This document shows, in pieces, positions 54,410-63,000 of a stretch of DNA of 64,000 bases. This DNA comes from Clostridia bacterium (lineage in GTDB: Bacteria; Bacillota; Clostridia; TANB77; CAG-508), in NCBI GenBank assembly GCA_017510825.1, contig JAFWMA010000016.1, positions 117,352-181,351 of the forward strand, written 5' to 3'. The translations under genes were made by a program, and so were the position numbers. The notes beneath the pieces are model-generated. The model saw nothing but the letters and a program-made list of their open reading frames with translations. It had not been told where the DNA came from and did not search any database. How positions within the stretch are numbered: the first letter of the stretch is position 1; each line of letters starts with the position of its first letter.

Positions 54410-57325
54410 ATGAAAATATTAAAATTGACTATAGCTTTATATATTATACTAATACTTACATTAATATCAAGTAAAATTTATGCAAATGAAATAATTACAG
54501 CAAATAATATATCACAAAACACAATAGATTATGTGCCTGGGACAAATATTTTAATAGGAGACTTAAATAATGACAGAATTATAGATTCAAGCGATATTCT
54601 TTTAATATTAAGACATATTTCAGCTTCACAAACAAATTATGAAGAATGGTTATTAAAAGATGACTCATTAAAAGCTGCAGACTTAACTGGAGATGGAAAA
54701 GTTGATGATGAGGATAGCTTAAAACTATTAAGATATGTATCTGCTAAAAACAATAAGGAAATTGCAAAAGAACATGAAGATTGGTTAAACTTAAAAATAG
54801 GTCAAAATGAAAATATAGAAATTAGTCAAGTATATCTTAGTAAAGCGGAAATTTCATTAAAACAAGGAAGTACAGAGCAATTAGTTGCTATTATTGTTCC
54901 AACAATCGCAAAAGATGTAAAATTAAGTTGGCAATCACAAAATGCTGATATTGTTGAAGTAAACGATAATGGAATGATAACAGGAAAAAGCCCCGGAATA
55001 ACCAATATAACAGTTAGAACAGAAAATAATAAAGTAGGAGAATGTATTGTTACAGTAGAAAAAGAAGAGAATAATATAATTGATATAAGAACTGATGAAC
55101 TTCCACCTGCTATGATATCATCTCATCTACAACCAAATAACACGACAACTCCTAATTCAGCTGAGATGAATGAACAACAACAGCAAATTTTGGAGGCTCA
55201 GCAACAACAGCAAATACAAGAAGTACAACAACAACAAATTTTGGAGGCTCAACAACAACAACAAATACAAGAAGTACAACAGCAACAAATTTTGGAGGCT
55301 CAGCAACAACAGCAAGTACAAGAAGTACAGCAGCAACAAATATTAGAGGCTCAGCAACAACAGCAAATACAAGAAGTACAGCAGCAACAAATACTAGAGG
55401 CTCAGCAACAACAGCAAATACAAGAAACACAGCAACAACAACAGATACAGGAAGCACAACAACAGGATTTATACTTTAATACTCAAAGAGAAATATTACC
55501 AATTGCTACGCCAACACCTACACCAATTTTAACACCAACACCAACACCTGAAATTACACCAACCCCAGAAATAGAAGCAGAAGGTATAGCAATTGAAGGA
55601 GCTCAGACTTTAGATATAAGTAAAACAAAATCAAAAAAGCTTACATATACTATAAGACCAAAGAATGCAACAAATCAAACAGTAACATGGACAAGTAGTA
55701 ATTCAAAAGTTGTAGAAGTAAATTCAAGTACAGGAGAAATAACAGCAAAAAGTAATGGTGAAGCAACGATTACAGTAACAACTGTAAACAACAAAAAAGG
55801 AACTTGTAAAATAAGAGTAATAACTACATGTAATAGCGTTAATATTTCAAACTCAAAAAATGATTTATTAATTGGAACAACGCTTCAATTAAGGGCAACA
55901 GTAGCACCAGAAACAGCGACAAACAAAGCCTTAAAATGGGCGTCAAGTAACAAAAATATTGCAACAGTAGATGGGTATGGAAAAGTTACAGCAAGAGGAA
56001 ATGGTACAGCAACTATTACAGCAACGACTGTAGATGGAAGCAACAAAAGTGCTTCATTTACAATAGATGTAGGTACATATCCAACAAGAGTAACTTTAAA
56101 TAAAAGTAGTGTAGGAATGGAGATAGGACAAAAAATCAATTTAACCGCAACAATTTCACCACCTACAAAGAATTTATCACCAGGATATGACAAAGTTACA
56201 TGGTCTAGTAGCAATAATAAAGTGGCTACAGTATCGAGTAACGGAAAAGTTACCGCAAAAGGTGAAGGAAAAGCAAAAATTATAGCAAAAACAAAGAATA
56301 ATATAAGTGCAAGCTGTGAGGTATCAATAGATGCAACAAAGATTAGCTTAGACAGAACAATTGTAATGATAGATAATATACATTACAATATTGCAGATTT
56401 AAAAGCTACTTTAACATCAAAAGAATTATACAATGAAAAGAACATAACATGGAGTATAGATACACCAGGAGTAGTGAAGTTCCAAAAGGATGGTAAAATG
56501 CACTCAAAAATTACAGGAACAGATGATGCTCAAATTGTTGGTTTAAAATTTGGAACAGCTAAACTTACAGCATCAATTCCAAATGGAAAATCAGCAACCT
56601 GTAAAATAAAAGTTATTACCTCTTCAAAGGAAGATACAGGCCAAGATAGACGTGTAGACTGGAATCACGGCGGTAAAATCTTCACATTTTTCCTAAGAAA
56701 AGGTACATGGGGTGATGAATATGCTGAGTCATATGTTAACAACGCAGCTAAAATTGTAAAGAAATATCAAGATTCAAAATTCAAAGATGAAGCTGCAGAA
56801 AAAACAGTATGGACTTATAAACAAAAAAGTCTAAAAATTCAAGTAGATGAAAAAGCAGAGAAAATATTGAGTACTTCTGGAAACGTATATAATGACACAA
56901 TAACTCCAAGATATCATTCAGATTTTGAAGGAAAAGCAATGCCAAGGAAAAAAGGAGAATTATCACCTACTGACTACTTGCTACTATTCACAAGTAAAAA
57001 CGAATGGGCATATTTTTTCAATAAGAATAAATCAGGAGAATGGAAGCTAGTATGCTCTAAAGCAGCAGCAGCAGGATATTGTAGAGACGAATTTGAAAAA
57101 TACTTGAGTTTGTATAGAAGAACTGGACTACTAGATTTAGAATTATCATATATGGATTGCTCAAGAGATCAAACATCATTTCAAAACTCAGTACATAAAG
57201 ATGTAGGTTCAATTCAAGGTGAACCACAATCAGCGGGATGTATACGTATTGCATATACAAATCAACCAATGTACTACTGGGTATTTGCAAAAGCAGGAGT
57301 TGGAACAAGATTAATATTATTTTAA
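54410..57325 (+). CDS. secreted dockerin/Big2/L,D-transpeptidase protein
   Basis: The 971-residue protein starts at ATG 54410, behind AAGGAGG. Domains in order: signal peptide (1-25); dockerin pair (about 42-105), GDLNNDRIIDSSDILLIL and ADLTGDGKVDDEDSLKLL; Big2 Ig domain (about 140-210); Gln-rich tandem repeats (about 255-353); a TPTPTP linker; three further Big2 domains (about 390-640); and a C-terminal YkuD L,D-transpeptidase region ending with SVHKDVGS and QSAGCIRIAYTN, which carries the catalytic His and Cys. The enzyme would form 3-3 cross-links or attach surface proteins in the wall. The adjacent cohesin-like protein is the likely anchor. The early dockerin position, right after the signal peptide, is unusual. 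Confidence 0.85.
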   Translation: MKILKLTIALYIILILTLISSKIYANEIITANNISQNTIDYVPGTNILIGDLNNDRIIDSSDILLILRHISASQTNYEEWLLKDDSLKAADLTGDGKVDDEDSLKLLRYVSAKNNKEIAKEHEDWLNLKIGQNENIEISQVYLSKAEISLKQGSTEQLVAIIVPTIAKDVKLSWQSQNADIVEVNDNGMITGKSPGITNITVRTENNKVGECIVTVEKEENNIIDIRTDELPPAMISSHLQPNNTTTPNSAEMNEQQQQILEAQQQQQIQEVQQQQILEAQQQQQIQEVQQQQILEAQQQQQVQEVQQQQILEAQQQQQIQEVQQQQILEAQQQQQIQETQQQQQIQEAQQQDLYFNTQREILPIATPTPTPILTPTPTPEITPTPEIEAEGIAIEGAQTLDISKTKSKKLTYTIRPKNATNQTVTWTSSNSKVVEVNSSTGEITAKSNGEATITVTTVNNKKGTCKIRVITTCNSVNISNSKNDLLIGTTLQLRATVAPETATNKALKWASSNKNIATVDGYGKVTARGNGTATITATTVDGSNKSASFTIDVGTYPTRVTLNKSSVGMEIGQKINLTATISPPTKNLSPGYDKVTWSSSNNKVATVSSNGKVTAKGEGKAKIIAKTKNNISASCEVSIDATKISLDRTIVMIDNIHYNIADLKATLTSKELYNEKNITWSIDTPGVVKFQKDGKMHSKITGTDDAQIVGLKFGTAKLTASIPNGKSATCKIKVITSSKEDTGQDRRVDWNHGGKIFTFFLRKGTWGDEYAESYVNNAAKIVKKYQDSKFKDEAAEKTVWTYKQKSLKIQVDEKAEKILSTSGNVYNDTITPRYHSDFEGKAMPRKKGELSPTDYLLLFTSKNEWAYFFNKNKSGEWKLVCSKAAAAGYCRDEFEKYLSLYRRTGLLDLELSYMDCSRDQTSFQNSVHKDVGSIQGEPQSAGCIRIAYTNQPMYYWVFAKAGVGTRLILF
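55174..55467 (+). repeat. 51-bp glutamine-rich tandem repeat within the transpeptidase gene
   Basis: About five copies of a 51-bp unit encode ILEAQQQQQIQEVQQQQ, with late copies diverging to QIQET and QIQEA. The repeat is CAA/CAG-rich and prone to slippage, so its length probably varies between strains. Confidence 0.85.
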
Positions 57326-57347
57326 TATAATAAATAGAAACTAAAAG

Positions 57348-57380
57348 AAGCAAATTACAGTAGAGCACTGTAATTTGCTT
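57348..57380 (+). terminator. terminator after the transpeptidase gene
   Basis: A 14-bp perfect stem (57348-57361 with 57367-57380) followed by TTATAATTTT. Confidence 0.8.
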
Positions 57381-57405
57381 TTATAATTTTTATTCCCTAT
57401 TTATA

Positions 57406-57434
57406 TTGACAAAAAATAGAAATAAGAATATAAT
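57406..57434 (+). promoter_or_regulatory. consensus promoter of ssrA
   Basis: TTGACA (57406-57411), 17 bp, TATAAT (57429-57434), 17 bp before the tmRNA 5' end. Confidence 0.8.
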
Positions 57435-57450
57435 AAAATTATATAGTGAT

Positions 57451-57805
57451 GGGGATGTAATGGCTTCGACATTGATCCAGAAATATTATAAGCGAGTAGT
57501 GGATGGTTGCTTTGGCCACTTTAAATCAAGCAAATTAAATATAAACGCTGATAATAGAGAATTAGCATACGCTGCCTAGAAAAGGCACGTCACTTAATGC
57601 AGTATCCTACTGACTATATTAAGTGTTAAACCTAGTAGGAAACAAAGCTATTTTTTCCATAGAGATAGTGGGTAAATATATGGATATGATTAATTAAAGC
57701 ACGTTTACTTACTTGATTAATTGAAATATAAAAAGTAAACTGCACTCGGAGAAAGTAATGTGGAAAGATTAATGGACGTGGGTTCAACTCCCACCATCTC
57801 CACCA
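57451..57805 (+). ncRNA. ssrA: transfer-messenger RNA
   Basis: The 5' end GGGGATGTAATGGCTTCGAC pairs with CATCTCC near the 3' end (one G-T pair), followed by A and an encoded CCA. The T-arm GTGGGTTCAACTCCCAC is visible. The tag frame ends NADNRELAYAA then TAG (57577-57579), a typical AA-ending degradation tag. The total length of 355 is normal. It rescues stalled ribosomes, which is noteworthy in a genome with apparent frame changes at CGG. Confidence 0.93.
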
Positions 57806-58038
57806 AGTAATGTAAAAAGTTAAAAACTCCTTTTTTAACTTTTTTTGATGTCGGTCGAAATAAATTATCTGTAACTCACTAACGTTCGAACAGCTAATTC
57901 AATCTCCACCAAGTAATGTAAAAAGTTAAAAACTCCTTTTTTAACTTTTTTTGATGTCGGTCGAAATAAATTATCTGTAACTCACTAACGTTCGAACAGC
58001 TAATTCAATCTCCACCAAGTAATGTAAAAAGTTAAAAA
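57796..58038 (+). repeat. 106-bp tandem repeat at the tmRNA 3' end
   Basis: A 106-bp unit starts with the last ten bases of ssrA (ATCTCCACCA) and includes the ssrA terminator. It occurs twice without mismatch (57796-57901 and 57902-58007), and a third partial copy covers 58008-58038. The tmRNA 3' end is a classic integrase target, so these could be nested attachment sites of a lost or decayed integrative element. Each unit also carries an AAAAGTTAAAAA/TTTTTTAACTTT hairpin that would terminate ssrA. Confidence 0.8.
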
Positions 58039-58064
58039 AAGCCCCATTGACAAATGGGGCTTTT
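58037..58064 (+). terminator. terminator at the end of the tmRNA region
   Basis: AAAAGCCCCATT (58037-58048) pairs with AATGGGGCTTTT (58053-58064). It abuts the third, partial 106-bp repeat copy. Confidence 0.8.
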
Positions 58065-58110
58065 AATTATATAATATGAACGAAATAAAATTAGAAAGGA
58101 CTTTAAGTAA

Positions 58111-59037
58111 ATGGAAAATAAGGTATTAATATTTGGGCACAGAAATCCAGACACAGATACTATATGCTCAAGTATAGTTGCAACAAAATTAGCAGATTAT
58201 CTTGGATACGATGCAGAAGCAGTAAGACTAGGAAAATTAAATAAAGAAACAGAATATGTTTTTAAGTATTTAGGAATAGAACCACAAAGAGAGATTTCAA
58301 CAGTTGAAGAAGGACAAAAAATTATTTTAGTAGATCATAATGAAGCAAGTCAAAGTGTTGAGGGGAGAGAAGGAGCAGAAATAATAGCAGTAATTGATCA
58401 CCATAGAATAGCTGACTTTGCAACAACATCACCTCTTTATTACATAGCTAAACCGTATGGTTGTACAGCAACAGTTTTATTTGAATTGTATAAACAACAT
58501 AATGTAGAAATAGACAAAGAAACAGCAATGCTAATGTTAAGTGCAATAATTTCGGACACATTATTACTAAAATCTCCAACATGCACTGAAAAAGATGCCC
58601 TAGCACTAAAGCAACTTGAAAAAATTGCTAAAATAGATGCAAATAAATATGGCATAGATATGCTTAAAGCTGGAACAGATATTAGTTCGTTCACAGCAAA
58701 AGAAGTTATAGATATGGATGCAAAATTGTTTTCTGAAAAAGGCAAAAAATTTGTTGTTGCACAGGTAAATACTGCAGACATAGATGATGTTTTTTCAAGA
58801 AAAGAAGACATTTCATTTGCAATGGAAAAGGAAATAGCAGATAAGGAATTAGACTTTTTCTTATTTGTAATAACTGATATTGTAAATACCAATTCAAAAG
58901 TTATTGCACTAGGAGAGGATAAAGACATTATAGAAAATGCATTTAAAAAAGAGCTTGATGAAGAAGACTCAATGCTACTTGAAGGAGTAGTTTCAAGAAA
59001 GAAACAAATAGTGCCACCTATATTGGATAATTTATAA
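58111..59037 (+). CDS. ppaC: manganese-dependent inorganic pyrophosphatase
   Basis: The 308-residue protein is a family II pyrophosphatase with DHH and DHHA2 domains. GHRNPDTDTICSS near the N terminus, LVDHNEASQS, IDHHRIADF and the C-terminal SRKKQIVPPI are diagnostic. It hydrolyses pyrophosphate in the cytoplasm. GAAAGGAC lies upstream. A large hairpin follows the gene (59056-59144). Confidence 0.94.
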   Translation: MENKVLIFGHRNPDTDTICSSIVATKLADYLGYDAEAVRLGKLNKETEYVFKYLGIEPQREISTVEEGQKIILVDHNEASQSVEGREGAEIIAVIDHHRIADFATTSPLYYIAKPYGCTATVLFELYKQHNVEIDKETAMLMLSAIISDTLLLKSPTCTEKDALALKQLEKIAKIDANKYGIDMLKAGTDISSFTAKEVIDMDAKLFSEKGKKFVVAQVNTADIDDVFSRKEDISFAMEKEIADKELDFFLFVITDIVNTNSKVIALGEDKDIIENAFKKELDEEDSMLLEGVVSRKKQIVPPILDNL

Positions 59038-59055
59038 AACAAGATATTAAAACAT

Positions 59056-59144
59056 AATGTGACATGTAGACTGATTTTTTATGGCGCAAAGAGGTAGCTT
59101 TTTGTTCCTAGTTATAAAAACTTTGCCTATTTGTCACATTTTTT
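59056..59144 (+). other. long two-part hairpin after ppaC, terminator or small RNA
   Basis: An outer stem, AATGTGACA (59056-59064) with TGTCACATT (59132-59140), encloses an inner GCAAAG/CTTTGC stem (59086-59091 with 59121-59126) and is followed by TTTT. It occupies most of the gap between ppaC and the next gene. Confidence 0.5.
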
Positions 59145-59204
59145 AGGAAATGCTTAAAATAATAACTAACACATAAAAAATGATAATAATAATGGAGAAA
59201 ATAA

Positions 59205-60050
59205 ATGAAAGAAAAAATTAATTTAAAAAAAATTTTAGTTGTAATTATAATAATTGCAGCAATTATAATTGCAATCTTTTCTTTTTTAGTGAACAATAAA
59301 GGAAATGATACTGTAAAAATGAATGAAAACAGAAGATTTCAAGAAATTGGACTGAAATATCTTATAGAAAATGAGTTTCTAGATTATAAACAATTAAATA
59401 TATTAAATAAAAACGGAGATGAGTATCAAGAAACAAATAAATATGTTTTTGCTATTAGTAAGACAATGGAAAAAAATAGAAGTAATATTGCTTCAACTGA
59501 AGACGTAAAGCAAATGTATTCGTATTATTTTGGCTACAATTTAGATTTAGATGAAGAAAGTGAAATTATTTCAAATATACAAGAAAAATCAAAAAACAAA
59601 TATGCATATGATGAAGAAAATAGAAACATAATTGAAGAACAAGAGAAAATAGACAATATAGAAAATAATAATGGAGAAACTGAACTTGACGATAATGAAG
59701 AAAATGTAGACAATTATTTTTACGAAATAACCGAGATAAGTTATAAAGAGGATATATGCGAGATTAAACTTAACATAAGGGTATATGATGATATCAAAAT
59801 TTCTGAATATTTAATAAATGAACAATATGATGATGAATTCGAAAGAGAAAAGAATTATTATCTATATAATAAAATATATTCAGATGATACAATTGATTAT
59901 AGTACTAAGAATCAAATTATATCTAAAATAATAACAGATGAAAACAAAGAAAATCTTACTAAAAAAATTCGAGAGGCAGTATTAACAATCAAGATAGACA
60001 AAGATAGGTATATAATAGAAGATTATATAGAAGACCAAGAAGTATCATAA
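59205..60050 (+). CDS. membrane-anchored protein of unknown function
   Basis: The 281-residue protein has a short basic N terminus, one strong membrane span (residues 9-30) and an acidic, Glu/Asp/Asn-rich extracytoplasmic part with low-complexity stretches (about 140-165). No family is recognised. It precedes the large InlB-repeat protein by 28 bp in the same direction, so the two may be co-transcribed and its role may relate to that surface protein. AATGGAGAAA precedes the ATG. Confidence 0.7.
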   Translation: MKEKINLKKILVVIIIIAAIIIAIFSFLVNNKGNDTVKMNENRRFQEIGLKYLIENEFLDYKQLNILNKNGDEYQETNKYVFAISKTMEKNRSNIASTEDVKQMYSYYFGYNLDLDEESEIISNIQEKSKNKYAYDEENRNIIEEQEKIDNIENNNGETELDDNEENVDNYFYEITEISYKEDICEIKLNIRVYDDIKISEYLINEQYDDEFEREKNYYLYNKIYSDDTIDYSTKNQIISKIITDENKENLTKKIREAVLTIKIDKDRYIIEDYIEDQEVS

Positions 60051-60078
60051 ATGAACTATTAAATGGGGGAAAAAATTT

Positions 60079-63000
60079 ATGAATAGACTATCAGGAATTA
60101 CAAACAAAAGTGAGAAAGGAATCTCTATTGCGACACTTGTTGTCACAATAATTGTACTAATAATACTTGCCGGGATAACAATATGGTTACTATTTGAAAA
60201 TGGATTATTGGGAAATGCTGATAAAGCTGTTAATATTCAAAAGATATCAGAAGAAAAAGAAGCAATTGAATTTGCATATGCTGAAGCAAATATAGACTAT
60301 TTGAATAAAGGAACACCTATTTACGCTAATATAATGAAAGATAAATTGTTATATTATGATGATAAAGTTGAAACTAGAGATCTTGAAATTGAAGAAAAAG
60401 AAGAAGACGATGATGTTTTAATAAATAATGAAAATATAGTGGGATACATAGAAATAATCTTCAGTACAGGAAACAAATATATAGTTGCAGCTGTTGATAA
60501 TTTCAATTACACAATAAAATATAATTTAAATGGAGGAACACTATCACTACCTAATCCAGAGACTTATAATTCAGATACTGAAACATTTACCCTAAATAAT
60601 CCAACTAGAAATGAAGCAGAATTTGCTGGCTGGACGGGAACTGATTTAACAGAAAGGACATTATATGTTACAATCAACAAAGGTAGTAAAGGTGATAGGG
60701 AATATAAAGCTAACTGGAAGGGAAAAATATATCACATAATATATGATGCAAATGGTGGAGAAAACCCACCTGAGATACAATCCAAGGAGATAGGAAATGA
60801 GATAACACTTAGTTATGAAAAGCCTACAAGAGAAGGATACACATTTAAAGGATGGTCAACAAAGCTATATTCAACGGAAGTTGAATATGCAAGCGGAGCC
60901 ACGTTTGACAAAGATGAAGATATTATATTGTATGCAGTTTGGGAACTTACAAATTACAACATAGTATATGATTTAGATGGAGGAAATGTAAGTGGAAATC
61001 CAAGTAGTTATAATATTAATTCTGAAACATTTACACTTAATAATCCAACAAAAGATAATTTTACTTTTAAAGGATGGACTGGAACGGGATTAAATGGAAA
61101 GCAACTAAATGTTACAATACAAAAAGGCAGCTCTGGCAATCTTTCATTTAAGGCAAACTATGGAATAGTAAATTATATTATTGATGAAGTACAATATGCT
61201 ACAACCTTAGAAGAAGCAGTTGAATTAGCAAGTAATAACTCTACCATAAAAATTATAAGTGATGTAAATGATGAATCTAATCAAATTGAAATTAATAAAA
61301 ACATTAAGTTACAATTACAAGGACATACAATAAGAACAAGTCAAACTATTAATATTGCGGAAAATGCAGCTGTACAAATATTAAGTGGAAATATAAAAAA
61401 TGACGTATCAACTACAATCATTAATCAAGGAACATTAACTATTGGAACCCTAGAAAATGAAGTACTTGAAACACCTACTATTGAAGGAAAAAATATAGGG
61501 GTAGAGAATAAGGGAACATTTAATTTTTATGATGGACAAATAATAGGTGAAAAAGCGATTAAAGGAAGAATTCAGAACACTCCTGAACAATACTTTACAA
61601 TCATAAATAACAATGGAGGAAAGGAAATTGCAAGCTTAATTATGATTTCAGATCCTGTTGCAAGGATTGATGATATATATTATAATTCATTAAGTAAAGC
61701 AGTTGAAAGGCAAAGAACAGGGGAAATTGTTACCTTAATAAAGGGAATTGCATTAGATGCAACTTTAAATATAACTAAAGATACAACAATTGATTTAAAT
61801 GGTTTTAGTATTTCAACAACACAAAATAGTTATCTGATTTCAAATAATTCTAATTTAGAATTAATAGATTCAGCTGGTGGAGGAGAAATATTTGGAACAA
61901 CACATGATGTAATTGAGAATAATGAAAATGCAAATCTTGTTATAAATGGAGCTGCTGTCACTATTAAAGCATCTGGAGCCTATAATTTATATAAAAATGC
62001 AATATATAACTGTAAAAATGCAAAACTAGAATTAAAAGCAGGTATAATAAAAGCAGATGCAAGTTATTTAAATTGTATTTCTAACAATGCTGGAATTGTA
62101 AAAATTACAGGAGGAACTCTTCAAGCAACTAAAACCAATAATAGAGGTATATATAATGAAGATGCTACAGGGGAAGCTCCAGCAAATGGTAGGATTAACA
62201 TTCAATCCGGTATAATAGATGCATATTATGGAATATATAATAAAGCTAGCAACATAGAAGATGTTAACATAAATGGAGGAACTTTTACAGGTACGTATAG
62301 TGTTTATTTAGATGGCAGTGGTAATGTAAATATAAACAATGGTGATTTTCAAGTTGTAATATACAATAAAAATTCAGGAAAGATAATATTTAATAATGGA
62401 ATAGCCAAATCGTTTACAAATGATGCAAATGGAGAAATTATAATTAATGATGGAACAATAACTGGTACAATAAAAAATACAGATCAAGGAAATATTAAAA
62501 TATATGGAGGAACTATCGAATCAACTATAAAGGAAACGATCACTAATGGATCAACTGGAACGATAGATATTAATAATGCAACTATTATATCCTATCATCC
62601 AATTGTTAATAAATCAAAGGGAACCATTAATATTAATAATTCTAATATAACATATAGTATAAGTGAAGCTGATAGCAAGGTTTGTTACGGAGTTTCTAAT
62701 GATTCTTCAGGAAGTATTACTCTGGAAAATAGTAATATTATTCTTGAGAAGAAAGATAATAGCAAAAAATCATATGGTAATATTTATGGAATTTATAATA
62801 AAACAAATGGAAGAATAGATTTAATAAACACATCTATTAAGGTCCTAACAAATGGAATTGCTACTAGCTCAAATAAATCAATAGTATATGGAATCTATAA
62901 TAATAGTGGAATTATTAATTATAGAGGAACGGGAAAAATTGATGTTAAAAGAAATCTGGATGTTAGTTCATCATATTCATATTCATATGGAGTTTTTAAT

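Noticed and set aside
55152..55457. Minus-strand hydrophobic ORFs over the glutamine repeat
   Set aside because: Reverse-frame shadows of the CAA/CAG repeat in the transpeptidase gene.
57796..58038. Possible CRISPR-like repeat array
   Set aside because: The units are contiguous 106-bp tandem copies with no variable spacers and no cas genes nearby.
58440..59042. 200-residue minus-strand ORF over ppaC
   Set aside because: Shadow of ppaC; serine-rich composition typical of antisense frames in AT-rich genes.
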